DNA of 64,000 nt, from contig NW_022881603.1 in NCBI RefSeq assembly GCF_003369915.1, positions 43,959,723-44,023,722 on the forward strand, written 5' to 3'. The translations under genes were made by a program, and so were the position numbers. This document shows, piece by piece, positions 21,415-34,468 of this stretch (the stretch's first letter is position 1; each line of letters begins with the position of its first letter). The DNA is from Drosophila miranda (Eukaryota > Arthropoda > Insecta > Diptera > Drosophilidae). The notes under the pieces are model-generated. The model saw only the letters and a list, made by a program, of their open reading frames with translations, was not told the DNA's origin and searched no databases.

Positions 21415-22661
21415 ATAAAAGAAAGTTACATAGCCCCTCCCATCAGGTAACCAACCTCTACCAAAGAATTTTCGCACATGTGGCTAATATCAGTTAAATC
21501 TGTTAAGGGGGCATGGTGCACATGCCAAGGCCGCCTCAATATATCAATTCGCGTGCCGAAATTTAATAAGTGCTCTCCAGAATTAAGCCCTGTTTTTAAA
21601 ACCCAAAATTTAATCACTGTTACATACAGTTACAGTTAAATAACCCCCGCTTGCATGCAGGTTCGTTGCAGCAATAGAGAACCAATTATAAGCCACCAAC
21701 AAGACTGATTGCTGATAATAATAATATTTCAGTTTTGCATTTAAATTTTCTCATCGTCATACATACATGACGAGAAAAGTTCTGAATTTTTGAATAATGT
21801 GCAATCATTGAGACGGCACACTTCCCAAGTGATGGCTCAGTAACTTCGATGGCGCATATCCTCACAAAACGCCAGACGCTGACAGTCTGTAATATATGAT
21901 TATTATAATGAAAATACAATGAAGATTAGTCGATATTTAATTGGAGTAAAGTAATTACAGTGGGGTACTGGGAGGAGAATATATTAAGGATTAAGGAATA
22001 ACACGGAATAAAAGAGCAGTGTTTACATGGTTGGGTGGGTAAACTCGAAATAACAACACCTGAATCCGCGCGGCTATACATATGACACAATCGACTGGAT
22101 TTCTGTAACCCCTAACGCCAGGTTGGCAATTAAAATCTTTTTTATGTGTTTAACTAGAACAACTAAAAGATCCAGCCCATCCAAATAGCCCTGGGCGAAA
22201 GATCCCCCAAAATATTGTGGAGGGAAACAAGGATGATAGTTTTCCCACGGATTTGATAACCGTTACGGGCACCGAAGGCGAGTTCCCACCTGTTCAATGA
22301 ATCTACCTCCTCTTGCATTTACGGCATTAATTATTGTAAAATTAACCCGGCCAAATAGAGGGGCACCCGCCGCTCTCAGCGATTCATTTCAAAAACGCAA
22401 TCAAATTTGAATTTTGAGTCTTTGTCTCCGGGCGGTCTCGAACCCTATGTCATCAAAAGAGTCTGTGAGACTCAACGCGCAGCACCAAACAGGTCTCTCC
22501 ACAAAAATCTGAAATTTGTGAATTTTGTTGAGCAAGCAGTCCACACTTAAATAAACTGCTTGCATTAACATACCCTTTTGGCAACATTTTTTTAAATTTT
22601 TAATTAAATTTGAGTTTTCACTCCATTCAGTCCAGTCATAATTCCATTTTCGTGGTTTAAA

Positions 22662-22856
22662 ATGTGTGTGTTAATTTTTGATAGTACAAAAACTGTTTAT
22701 GACTTCGTACGAAAACATTTGGAACTAAAGATAGCAGCTAAGATGAGACTTAAATTGTTCTTTAATCTGTTGTTGATTATTCTAGCAATGGTTTTATTTA
22801 TGACGAAAGTCAGTGCCAAACGATGGGCTGATGGAGTAGATGGAGTGTGTGCCTAA
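22662..22856 (+). CDS. Small ORF with signal-peptide-like segment, unit 3
   Basis: As in unit 2, with one Val-to-Phe change in the N-terminal extension (MCVLIFDS). The 37-residue internal product is unchanged. Confidence 0.38.
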   Translation: MCVLIFDSTKTVYDFVRKHLELKIAAKMRLKLFFNLLLIILAMVLFMTKVSAKRWADGVDGVCA

Positions 22857-22994
22857 TCACTTTTTATAGTGTTAAATTATACCAATAAAGATGATGTAGC
22901 AAGCTTAGCGATAGTTGATTTAAACAAGTAAATTCATTATTTTTGAGATACCAGCTGATCTCAAAGCGTAGAGCTCTGAGATACACTACTCACA

Positions 22995-23421
22995 ATGCAG
23001 GCAGCCGAAACTGAGGTTTGCACATACCTATCTATCAAATGTAGACCTCAAAGTATTATAATTCAACTAACTAATCGCCAATTCCACAGCCCAAGCGTAC
23101 CAAGAGTTATATTGATGAGGTATACCGACTTTTAGAGGAAAATCCAGGGGTTGAAGAAATATTACTCATGAATCGTTCCGGTGTGCCGATCAAAACGTCA
23201 ATGGAACGCCAAGACGCACTTCAACATGCCTGTCTTTATGAGAATTTGCGGGAAAAGTGTCAGTCATTTCTATCAAAAATGGAGCCACCACAGCTCCTGA
23301 CCATGTTGCGAGTCCGTACCAGATTCCACGAGGTCCTGCTAACACCTGATGGCAAGTGCAAAATGCAAAGGATACACATCTTAAGGTAGAGGATCTAAAT
23401 CGTCATTCCTCCAATTTTTAA
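22995..23421 (+). pseudogene. Roadblock/LC7 dynein light chain, unit 3, frameshifted
   Basis: Same 16-nt deletion and early stop (23387-23389). One extra change (CKMQR for CKIQR) lies in the out-of-frame tail. Confidence 0.85.
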
Positions 23422-23805
23422 ATAATTTCTCCTATATATATCTACGTTGTTAGTCATCCAACTTCTTACACGTAAAACATTCTTCTCACTTTGTACACAG
23501 CCCAAACACAACAAGCTGTTCATTTATGTGACTACCTGAATATAAATTCAATCAAATAAGTAATAAATAGTCCTCAGAGCTTCAGCTTAAAAACAACATT
23601 TATTCCAAAAACAGATGACATTTTCTGACCAACAGAAAGTAAATATATTCTTGTACTCGTATTTATAAAACACATTTCATTTTCATACTCTTCAGTATGT
23701 ACAACATAAACGTTAAGTTCTTCTAGAACTAATGTAAAATATTGAATTTGGTTGTCTGTTGTTTATTTAAATGGATTAATCCTTCAATGGGAAACAGTGC
23801 CCGAA

Positions 23806-25181
23806 TCAGTGCAGATTTAGCTTGGACAACGTCAAGTCATTCTCGTCAATAGGGGACACCGTTAGTTTCATTTTGTGCTCCTTGGCCATTTTGGATAACA
23901 TTACAATGTCCGAGTTTATATAGGCATCCCGCAAAAGTGCCACCGACGATTTTTCGGAAGTCTCAAGCTCCTTCACAAGTTCTTCAACACTGGGATTACA
24001 TTTGGTTTCATCCTTTACTTCTTTAAACTTCTGGCCTGACAACGCACGAGTCCAAATGTCCTGAGATGCCTCTTTGTATTTTTTGATTTTCTTGTCCAGG
24101 TCAGTAATCTTAGCACTGATCTCATTGTTATCGGGCTGCTTGGCTTGAGCCTGCATAAAAATACACCGAGCATCCTTATATTCGCCTAAGGCGGACAGGG
24201 CGAAACCTTCCTGGTAGAGGGCCTTACAGGGCCTTAGAGGGCTTATTTTCAGTGAGACGCCGCAAGGCTTTCATCGTAATGCACACGCGTTTGGGATTAT
24301 GCAATTTATTGTAGAAGATCATCAAGTTTTGCTGGAAAAGTTAAAAAAAAAACACAAGTGGGGATGAGCCACGACGCTACAAGTTGCATAGTTACATTGA
24401 GAGTGATCAACAGAGCGATTTGCTTGCGCTCATCCTCATCATTGGCTAGACGGCAATAGTTTAGAGAGCTTACGGCCCGCTCGAAGGCAGTGACGGCGTT
24501 GCGGTAGCGAAAGCGCTTCACACAGTCCTTGCCATGCATGTGCATGTCTAATGCCTTGGGGTAAACTATTGCAAACTTGTCCCGATCCACAGCGGCCATT
24601 GACGCGAAGGCATCTGAGTCCCCGATCAATGTGAAGTGAAGAACTTCGATTTTGAAAAGTCCATCTGAACGTGGTTTAATGCGCGGCGGGCAGCCCATCT
24701 CGTGAAATAGCAACTTATAGGATATAATAAATTCGGCTTTTTCATATGGGCGCATGGTAAGTACAGCAGCCTGGAGGCCTTTTAGCACATCGCAACCTGC
24801 ACCGGTCTCAAAATAGAATTTAGTTCGGCGCATCAATGAGGAATCAAAAGGATAACTCTCGCCTTCCCAATAACCACTATAGCGCACAGCGACACGTGCC
24901 TTGTCTGGCACCAGACCTCGGCCCTGGTGCCCCTCACGTGTGATGCGCTTAAAAATGTTCTCATTGATCGGCTCCATCAATTTTTTGAGTTCCTCGAACG
25001 ATTGGGTCGATGGAGAAGCGAGCTCTTCTTCATCAACATCTGGAGCGTTATCACAATCTTCCATTTCGTCGACATTAAAATCATCATCGCCAGCCCCAAA
25101 TGGCGACTGTTCTACCTCAAATTGTGAGCCAGAGCCAACGAGTTTTCTAGAAGAGTAAGAGGCAGCGTCTAGGCAGCACAT
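23806..25181 (-). pseudogene. shu: shu copy 4, C-terminally truncated
   Basis: Exon 1 24396-25181, intron 24332-24395 (64 nt), exon 2 23806-24331 with the shared 7-nt duplication. The two exon translations match copy 3 over all the residues I compared. FKBP domain intact, TPR truncated. Confidence 0.88.
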
Positions 25182-25896
25182 GATTGTGCAAATTTATCAA
25201 ATTTCGATGCTGCAGTAGTTCCTTGAGCATTTGAGTGCAATATGAAAAATTATCTTCCATTTTTTCCACACTTTTTCCCAACTTTAACTTGTTTGGGTTA
25301 ATTACAAAAATGCGCGATAGGCAGTGACACCCTCAGAAATACACCAAGTATATACCGATGAAAAAACGACCTTAGCCCACTTATGACCTCTTTAATTAAA
25401 CAGGATAACAAATTGAGTTAAACTGCGGAAAATAATACTGTTTGTAAATCTTTTCTCTGAAATTACAAAAAAAAAAACACACACACGATATCTTTCACTG
25501 TAACAGCGCCAAAAAGATTCAATTTTCTTTATTTTTGGTGGAATATTTAAAAACCGCCTTGGGCGACAATGGGTTAATCGTTCCGTCGAGGATGGGAAAC
25601 CATATTTCTCGATTTTGATTCAAGATATGCTAATTTTAGCCACTCCCTTTTATTGAACTTTTTATATAAATAAAAAAATGTTGTAACGAAAAAGGTCGAA
25701 CTGCCCACAAAGTTTTTTTTCTACACGATTAGCTACTTTTAAGTACTCCTGAGTACATATGTAGATGTGGCAGTTCATAGAACGAATAGATAAAACCACA
25801 CCATGAAAAACCACGAATTCATTAAACATTTCTAACGCCCCAAATCTATCTGCGTATTTGAAAAGTAATTAAAAAATTTAATTTTGTAATAATAAA

Positions 25897-26742
25897 ACGA
25901 GGGGGAACGTTGTGAGTTGCTGCGGACGCCGCAACTCTACATTTATACCCGATACTTAGTCAGTATGGCTCCCCTCCGGCAGACGCCACGAATATTAAAC
26001 GACACGAGAAAGAGTGCGTGCGAGAGAGACAGAAAATCAGTCTGACCGTGACGTCGGGCGCTGCGTAGCCACTGCAAATTGATTTGTTCCTTTTGGCTAT
26101 AAAAATTATCTGATCTGATCCAGATTCAGCAATCTGATAGATATGGTCGTTATCTATGATTCTGCGTTTTTAGTTTTCTCGAATCTGCAATATTGTGGAT
26201 GCAACAGATTTTCGTCCTTTGTGTGGGCGGAAGGGAGTGGGGCGAAATTTTGAGATAAACGTTTTATAGTGAGATCTAACAGGAGTGCGGATACTAAATT
26301 TGGCTATAATAATTATACGATCTGGTTCAGATTTTGCACTCTAGAAGATATAGTCATCTTCTACGATTCTGCGTTTTTAGTTTTCTCGTATCGTCGAAAT
26401 TGTGGATGCCACAGATTTTCGCCCTTTGTGGGGGCGGAAGTGGGGGGGGGGGGCGCAAAGTTTTGAAATATTCTTGTAGCAGTGACATATCACAGAAGTC
26501 TGGATCCAAAACATCGTTGCTCTAGCTCTTATAGTCTTTGAGCACTAGGCGCTGAAGGGGACGGACAGACGGACGGACGGACAGACGGACAGACATTCAG
26601 GGCTCAATCGCCTCGGCTATTGATGCTGATCCAGAATATATATACTTTATTGGGTCGGAAACGATTCCTTCTGGACGTTACACACATCCACTTTTACCAC
26701 AAATCTAATATACCCCAATACTCATTTTGAGTATCGGGTATA
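25897..26742 (+). mobile_element. HINE (INE-1/DINE-1-like), unit 4
   Basis: Intermediate-length form with a slightly shorter poly-G tract than unit 3; terminal palindrome and hairpin intact. Confidence 0.85.
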
Positions 26743-27989
26743 ATAAAAGAAAGTTACATAGCCCCTCCCATCAGGTAACCAACCTCTACCAAAGAATTTT
26801 CGCACATGTGGCTAATATCAGTTAAATCTGTTAAGGGGGCATGGTGCACATGCCAAGGCCGCCTCAATATATCAATTCGCGTGCCGAAATTTAATAAGTG
26901 CTCTCCAGAATTAAGCCCTGTTTTTAAAACCCAAAATTTAATCACTGTTACATACAGTTACAGTTAAATAACCCCCGCTTGCATGCAGGTTCGTTGCAGC
27001 AATAGAGAACCAATTATAAGCCACCAACAAGACTGATTGCTGATAATAATAATATTTCAGTTTTGCATTTAAATTTTCTCATCGTCATACATACATGACG
27101 AGAAAAGTTCTGAATTTTTGAATAATATGCAATCATTGAGACGGCACACTTCCCAAGTGATGGCTCAGTAACTTCGATGGCGCATATCCTCACAAAACGC
27201 CAGACGCTGACAGTCTGTAATATATGATTATTATAATGAAAATACAATGAAGATTAGTCGATATTTAATTGGAGTAAAGTAATTACAGTGGGGTACTGGG
27301 AGGAGAATATATTAAGGATTAAGGAATAACACGGAATAAAAGAGCAGTGTTTACATGGTTGGGTGGGTAAACTCGAAATAACAACACCTGAATCCGCGCG
27401 GCTATACATATGACACAATCGACTGGATTTCTGTAACCCCTAACGCCAGGTTGGCAATTAAAATCTTTTTTATGTGTTTAACTAGAACAACTAAAAGATC
27501 CAGCCCATCCAAATAGCCCTGGGCGAAAGATCCCCCAAAATATTGTGGAGGGAAACAAGGATGATAGTTTTCCCACGGATTTGATAACCGTTACGGGCAC
27601 CGAAGGCGAATTCCCACCTGTTCAATGAATCTACCTCCTCTTGCATTTACGGCATTAATTATTGTAAAATTAACCCGGCCAAATAGAGGGGCACCCGCCG
27701 CTCTCAGCGATTCATTTCAAAAACGCAATCAAATTTGAATTTTGAGTCTTTGTCTCCGGGCGGTCTCGAACCCTATGTCATCAAAAGAGTCTGTGAGACT
27801 CAACGCGCAGCACCAAACAGGTCTCTCCACAAAAATCTGAAATTTGTGAATTTTGTTGAGCAAGCAGTCCACACTTAAATAAACTGCTTGCATTAACATA
27901 CCCTTTTGGCAAAATTTTTTTAAATTTTTAATTAAATTTGAGTTTTCACTCCATTCAATCCAGTCATAATTCCATTTTCGTGGTTTAAA

Positions 27990-28184
27990 ATGTGTGTGTT
28001 AATTGTTGATAGTACAAAAACTGTTTATGACTTCGTACGAAAACATTTGGAACTAAAGATAGCAGCTAAGATGAGACTTAAATTGTTCTTTAATCTGTTG
28101 TTGATTATTCTAGCAATGGTTTTATTTATGACGAAAGTCAGTGCCAAACGATGGGCTGATGGAGTAGATGGAGTGTGTGCCTAA
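27990..28184 (+). CDS. Small ORF with signal-peptide-like segment, unit 4
   Basis: Identical in translation to unit 2. Confidence 0.38.
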   Translation: MCVLIVDSTKTVYDFVRKHLELKIAAKMRLKLFFNLLLIILAMVLFMTKVSAKRWADGVDGVCA

Positions 28185-28322
28185 TCACTTTTTATAGTGT
28201 TAAATTATACCAATAAAGATGATGTAGCAAGCTTAGCGATAGTTGATTTAAACAAGTAAATTCATTATTTTTGAGATACCAGCTGATCTCAAAGCGTAGA
28301 GCTCTGAGATACACTACTCACA

Positions 28323-28749
28323 ATGCAGGCAGCCGAAACTGAGGTTTGCACATACCTATCTATCAAATGTAGACCTCAAAGTATTATAATTCAACTAACT
28401 AATCGCCAATTCCACAGCCCAAGCGTACCAAGAGTTATATTGATGAGGTATACCGACTTTTAGAGGAAAATCCAGGGGTTGAAGAAATATTACTCATGAA
28501 TCGTTCCGGTGTGCCGATCAAAACGTCAATGGAACGCCAAGACGCACTTCAACATGCCTGTCTTTATGAGAATTTGCGGGAAAAGTGTCAGTCATTTCTA
28601 TCAAAAATGGAGCCACCACAGCTCCTGACCATGTTGCGAGTCCGTACCAGATTCCACGAGGTCCTGCTAACACCTGATGGCAAGTGCAAAATCCAAAGGA
28701 TACACATCTTAAGGTAGAGGATCTAAATCGTCATTCCTCCAATTTTTAA
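28323..28749 (+). pseudogene. Roadblock/LC7 dynein light chain, unit 4, frameshifted
   Basis: Exon 1 MQAAETE, 74-nt intron, exon 2 with the 16-nt deletion; stop at 28715-28717. Confidence 0.85.
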
Positions 28750-29133
28750 ATAATTTCTCCTATATATATCTACGTTGTTAGTCATCCAACTTCTTACACG
28801 TAAAACATTCTTCTCACTTTGTACACAGCCCAAACACAACAAACTGTTCATTTATGTGACTACCTGAGTATAAATTCAATCAAATAAGTAATAAATAGTC
28901 CTCAGAGCTTCAGCTTAAAAACAAAATTTATTCCAAAAACAGATGACATTTTCTGACCAACAGAAAGTAAATATATTCTTGTACTCGTATTTATAAAACA
29001 CATTTCATTTTCATACTCTTCAGTATGTACAACATAAACGTTAAGTTCTTCTAGAACTAATGTAAAATATTGAATTTGGTTGTCTGTTGTTTATTTAAAT
29101 GGATTAATCCTTCAATGGGAAACAGTGCCCGAA

Positions 29134-30508
29134 TCAGTGCAGATTTAGCTTGGACAACGTCAAGTCATTCTCGTCAATAGGGGACACCGTTAGTTTCATT
29201 TTGTGCTCCTTGGCCATTTTGGATAACATTACAATGTCCGAGTTTATATAGGCATCCCGCAAAAGTGCCACCGACGATTTTTCGGAAGTCTCAAGCTCCT
29301 TCACAAGTTCTTCAACACTGGGATTACATTTGGTTTCATCCTTTACTTCTTTAAACTTCTGGCCTGACAACGCACGAGTCCAAATGTCCTGAGATGCCTC
29401 TTTGTATTTTTTGATTTTCTTGTCCAGGTCAGTAATCTTAGCACTGATCTCATTGTTATCGGGCTGCTTGGCTTGAGCCTGCATAAAAATACACCGAGCA
29501 TCCTTATATTCGCCTAAGGCGGACAGGGCGAAACCTTCCTGGTAGAGGGCCTTACAGGGCCTTAGAGGGCTTATTTTCAGTGAGACGCCGCAAGGCTTTC
29601 ATCGTAATGCACACGCGTTTGGGATTATGCAATTTATTGTAGAAGATCATCAAGTTTTGCTGGAAAAGTTTAAAAAAAACACAAGTGGGGATGAGCCACG
29701 ACGCTACAAGTTGCATAGTTACATTGAGAGTGATCAACAGAGCGATTTGCTTGCGCTCATCCTCATCATTGGCTAGACGGCAATAGTTTAGAGAGCTTAC
29801 GGCCCGCTCGAAGGCAGTGACGGCGTTGCGGTAGCGAAAGCGCTTCACACAGTCCTTGCCATGCATGTGCATGTCTAATGCCTTGGGGTAAACTATTGCA
29901 AACTTGTCCCGATCCACAGCGGCCATTGACGCGAAGGCATCTGAGTTCCCGATCAATGTGAAGTGAAGAACTTCGATTTTGAAAAGTCCATCTGAACGTG
30001 GTTTAATGCGCGGCGGGCAGCCCATCTCGTGAAATAGCAACTTATAGGACATAATAAATTCGGCTTTTTCATATGGGCGCATGGTAAGTACAGCAGCCTG
30101 GAGGCCTTCTAGCACATCGCAACCTGCACCGGTCTCAAAATAGAATTTAGTTCGGCGCATCAATGAGGAATCAAAAGGAGAACTCTCGCCTTCCCAATAA
30201 CCACTATAGCGCACAGCGACACGTGCCTTGTCTGGCACCAGACCTCGGCCCTGGTGGCCCTCACGTGTGATGCGCTTAAAAATGTTCTCATTGATCGGCT
30301 CCATCAATTTTTTGAGTTCCTCGAACGATTGGGTCGATGGAGAAGCGAGCTCTTCTTCATCAACATCTGGAGCGTTATCACAATCTTCCATTTCGTCGAC
30401 ATTAAAATCATAATCGCCAGCCCCAAATGGCGACTGTTCTACCTCAAATTGTGAGCCAGAGCCAACGAGTTTTCTAGAAGAGTAAGACGCAGCGTCTAGG
30501 CAGCACAT
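29134..30508 (-). pseudogene. shu: shu copy 5, truncated; intron open in frame
   Basis: Exon 1 29723-30508, intron 29660-29722 (63 nt), exon 2 29134-29659 with the 7-nt duplication. A change in the intron (AAGTTTAAA on the + strand) removes the stop that the other copies meet, so the unspliced message also reads straight from exon 1 into exon 2, giving 318 residues. Both spliced and retained forms end ...KPSKAL. It has Tyr for Asp at residue 33 and Asn for Asp in TLIGNSD, and lacks the Tyr/Lys changes of copies 3 and 4. Confidence 0.87.
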
Positions 30509-31237
30509 GATTGTGCAAATGTATCAAATTTCGATGCTTACCCAAGTTGCAGTGGTTCCTTGAGCATTTGAGTGCAATATGAAAAATTATCTTCCACTTT
30601 TTCCACACTTTTTCCCAACTTTAACTTGTTTGGGTTAATTACAAAAATGCGCGATAGGCAGTGACACCCTCAGAAATATACCAAGTATATACCGATGAAA
30701 AAACGACCTTAGCCCACTTATGACCTCTTTAATCTTTAATTTAAACAAATTGAGTTAAACTGCGGAAAATAATACTGTTTGTAAATCTTTTCTCTGAAAT
30801 TACAAAAAAAAAAACACACACACGATATCTTTCACTGTAACAGCGCCAAAATGATTAAATTTTCTTTATTTTTGGTGGAATATTTAAAAACCGCCTTGGG
30901 CGACAATGGGTTAATCGTTCCGTCGAGGATGGGAAACCATATTTCTCGATTTTGATTTAAGATACGCTAATTTTAGCCACTCCCTTTTATTGAACTTTTT
31001 ATATAAATAAAAAAATGTTGTAACGAAAAAGGTCGAACTGCCCACAAAGTTTTTTTTCTACACGATTAGCTACTTTTAAGTACTCCTGAGTACATACATA
31101 TGTAGATGTGCCAGTTCATAGAACGAATAGATAAAACCACACCATGAAAAACCACGAATTCATTAAACATTTCTAACGCCCCAAATCTATCTGCGTATTT
31201 GAAAAGTAATTAAAAAATTTAATTTTGTAATAATAAA

Positions 31238-32084
31238 ACGAGGGGGAACGTTGTGAGTTGCTGCGGACGCCGCAACTCTACATTTATACCCGATACTTAG
31301 ACAGTATGGCTCCCCTCCGGCAGACGCCACGAATATTAAACGACACGAGAAAGAGTGCGTGCGAGAGAGACAGAAAATCAGTCTGACCGTGACGTCGGGC
31401 GCTGCGTAGCCACTGCAAATTGATTTGTTCCTTTTGGCTATAAAAATTATCTGATCTGATCCAGATTCAGCAATCTGATAGATATGGTCGTTATCTATGA
31501 TTCTGCGTTTTTAGTTTTCTCGAATCTGCAATATTGTGGATGCAACAGATTTTCGTCCTTTGTGTGGGCGGAAGGGAGTGGGGCGAAATTTTGAGATAAA
31601 CGTTTTATAGTGAGATCTAGCAGGAGTGCGGATACTAAATTTGGCTATAATAATTATACGATCTGGTTCAGATTTTGCACTCTAGAAGATATAGTAATCT
31701 TCTACGATTCTGCGTTTTTAGTTTTCTCGTATCGTCGAAATTGTGGATGCCACAGATTTTCGCCCTTTGTGGGGGCGGAAGTGGGGGGGGGGGGGCGCAA
31801 AGTTTTGAAATATTCTTGTAGCAGTGACATATCACAGAAGTCTGGATCCAAAACATCGTTGCTCTAGCTCTTATAGTCTTTGAGCACTAGGCGCTGAAGG
31901 GGACGGACAGACGGACGGACGGACAGACGGACAGACATTCAGGGCTCAATCGCCTCGGCTATTGATGCTGATCCAGAATATATATCCTTTATTGGGTCGG
32001 AAACGATTCCTTCTGGACGTTACACACATCCACTTTTACCACAAATCTAATATACCCCAATACTCATTTTGAGTATCGGGTATA
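31238..32084 (+). mobile_element. HINE (INE-1/DINE-1-like), unit 5
   Basis: Intermediate-length form; the core reads ATATATCCTTTATTGGG here, a substitution in an otherwise conserved stretch. Confidence 0.85.
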
Positions 32085-33324
32085 ATAAAAGAAAGTTACA
32101 TAGCCCCTCCCATCAGGTAACCAACCTCTACCAAAGAATTTTCGCACATGTGGCTAATATCAGTTAAATCTGTTAAGGGGGCATGGTGCACATGCCAAGG
32201 CCGCCTCAATATATCAATTCGCGTGCCGAAATTTAATAAGTGCTCTCCAGAATTAAGCCCTGTTTTTAAAACCCAAAATTTAATCACTGTTACATACAGT
32301 TACAGTTAAATAACCCCCGTTAGGTTCGTTGCAGCAATAGAGAACCAATTATAAGCCACCAACAAGACTGATTGCTGATAATAATAATATTTCAGTTTTG
32401 CATTTAAATTTTCTCATCGTCATACATACATGACGAGAAAAGTTCTGAATTTTTGAATAATGTGCAATCATTGAGACGGCACACTTCCCAAGTGATGGCT
32501 CAGTAACTTCGATGGCGCATATCCTCACAAAACGCCAGACGCTGACAGTCTGTAATATATGATTATTATAATGAAAATACAATGAAGATTAGTCGATATT
32601 TAATTGGAGTAAAGTAATTACAGTGGGGTACTGGGAGGAGAATATATTAAGGATTAAGGAATAACACGGAATAAAAGAGCAGTGTTTACATGGTTGGGTG
32701 GGTAAACTCCAAATAACAACACCTGAATCCGCGCGGCTATACATATGACACAATCGACTGGATTTCTGTAACCCCTAACGCCAGGTTGGCAATTAAAATC
32801 TTTTTTATGTGTTTAACTAGAACAACTAAAAGATCCAGCCCATCCAAATAGCCCTGGGCGAAAGATCCCCCAAAATATTGTGGAGGGAAACAAGGATGAT
32901 AGTTTTCCCACGGATTTGATAACCGTTACGGGCACCGAAGGCGAGTTCCCACCTGTTCAATGAATCTACCTCCTCTTGCATTTACGGCATTAATTATTGT
33001 AAAATTAACCCGGCCAAATAGAGGGTCACCCGCCGCTCTCAGCGATTCATTTCAAAAACGCAATCAAATTTGAATTTTGAGTCTTTGTCTCCGGGCGGTC
33101 TCGAACCCTATGTCATCAAAAGAGTCTGTGAGACTCAACGCGCAGCACCAAACAGGTCTCTCCACAAAAATCTGAAATTTGTGAATTTTGTTGAGCAAGC
33201 AGTCCACACTTAAATAAACTGCTTGCATTAACATACCCTTTTGGCAAAATTTTTTTAAATTTTTAATTAAATTTGAGTTTTCACTCCATTCAATCCAGTC
33301 ATAATTCCATTTTCGTGGTTTAAA

Positions 33325-33519
33325 ATGTGTGTGTTAATTGTTGATAGTACAAAAACTGTTTATGACTTCGTACGAAAACATTTGGAACTAAAGATAGCAG
33401 CTAAGATGAGACTTAAATTGTTCTTTAATCTGTTGTTGATTATTCTAGCAATGGTTTTATTTATGACGAAAGTCAGTGCCAAACGATGGGCTGATGGAGT
33501 AGATGGAGTGTGTGCCTAA
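33325..33519 (+). CDS. Small ORF with signal-peptide-like segment, unit 5
   Basis: Translation identical to unit 2 (FFNLLLIILAMVLFM core). Confidence 0.38.
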   Translation: MCVLIVDSTKTVYDFVRKHLELKIAAKMRLKLFFNLLLIILAMVLFMTKVSAKRWADGVDGVCA

Positions 33520-33657
33520 TCACTTTTTATAGTGTTAAATTATACCAATAAAGATGATGTAGCAAGCTTAGCGATAGTTGATTTAAACAAGTAAATTCAT
33601 TATTTTTGAGATACCAGCTGATCTCAAAGCGTAGAGCTCTGAGATACACTACTCACA

Positions 33658-34084
33658 ATGCAGGCAGCCGAAACTGAGGTTTGCACATACCTATCTATCA
33701 AGTGTAGACCTCAAAGTATTATAATTCAACTAACTAATCGCCAATTCCACAGCCCAAGCGTACCAAGAGTTATATTGATGAGGTATACCGACTTTTAGAG
33801 GAAAAGCCAGGGGTTGAAGAAATATTACTCATGAATCGTTCCGGTGTGCCGATCAAAACGTCAATGGAACGCCAAGACGCACTTCAACATGCCTGTCTTT
33901 ATGAGAATTTGCGGGAAAAGTGTCAGTCATTTCTATCAAAAATGGAGCCACCACAGCTCCTGACCATGTTGCGAGTCCGTACCAGATTCCACGAGGTCCT
34001 GCTAACACCTGATGGCAAGTGCAAAATCCAAAGGATACACATCTTAAGGTAGAGGATCTAAATCGTCATTCCTCCAATTTTAAA
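33658..34084 (+). pseudogene. Roadblock/LC7 dynein light chain, unit 5, frameshifted
   Basis: Carries the 16-nt deletion of units 1-5 but has Lys (GAGGAAAAGCC) where units 1-4 have Asn, the state shared with the intact copies in units 6-8. It is thus intermediate between the two families. The ancestral stop codon is also mutated. Confidence 0.85.
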
Positions 34085-34468
34085 ATAATTTCTCCTATAT
34101 ATATCTACGTTGTTAGTCATCCAACTTCTTACACGTAAAACATTCTTCTCACTTTGTACACAGCCCAAACACAACAAACTGTTCATTTATGTGACTACCT
34201 GAATATAAATTCAATCAAATAAGTAATAAATAGTCCTCAGAGCTTCAGCTTAAAAACAAAATTTATTCCAAAAACAGATGACATTTTCTGACCAACAGAA
34301 AGTAAATATATTCTTGTACTCGTATTTATAAAACACATTTCATTTTCATACTCTTCAGTATGTACAACATAAACGTTAAGTTCTTCTAGAACTAATGTAA
34401 AATATTGAATTTGGTTGTCTGTTGTTTATTTAAATGGATTAATCCATCAATGGGAAACAGTGCCCGAA

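Larger units (their letters stand above)
20567..25896. repeat. Array unit 3 (5330 bp)
   Basis: Complete unit, closest to unit 2. Gene-poor block 21415-22661, convergent 3' region 23422-23805, shu 5' flank 25182-25896; nothing further recognised in these. Confidence 0.93.
25897..31237. repeat. Array unit 4 (5341 bp)
   Basis: Complete unit. Gene-poor block 26743-27989, convergent 3' region 28750-29133, shu 5' flank 30509-31237. From this unit leftwards the flank begins 'gcttacccaagttgcag'; copies 3 and 4 have lost those bases. Confidence 0.93.
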
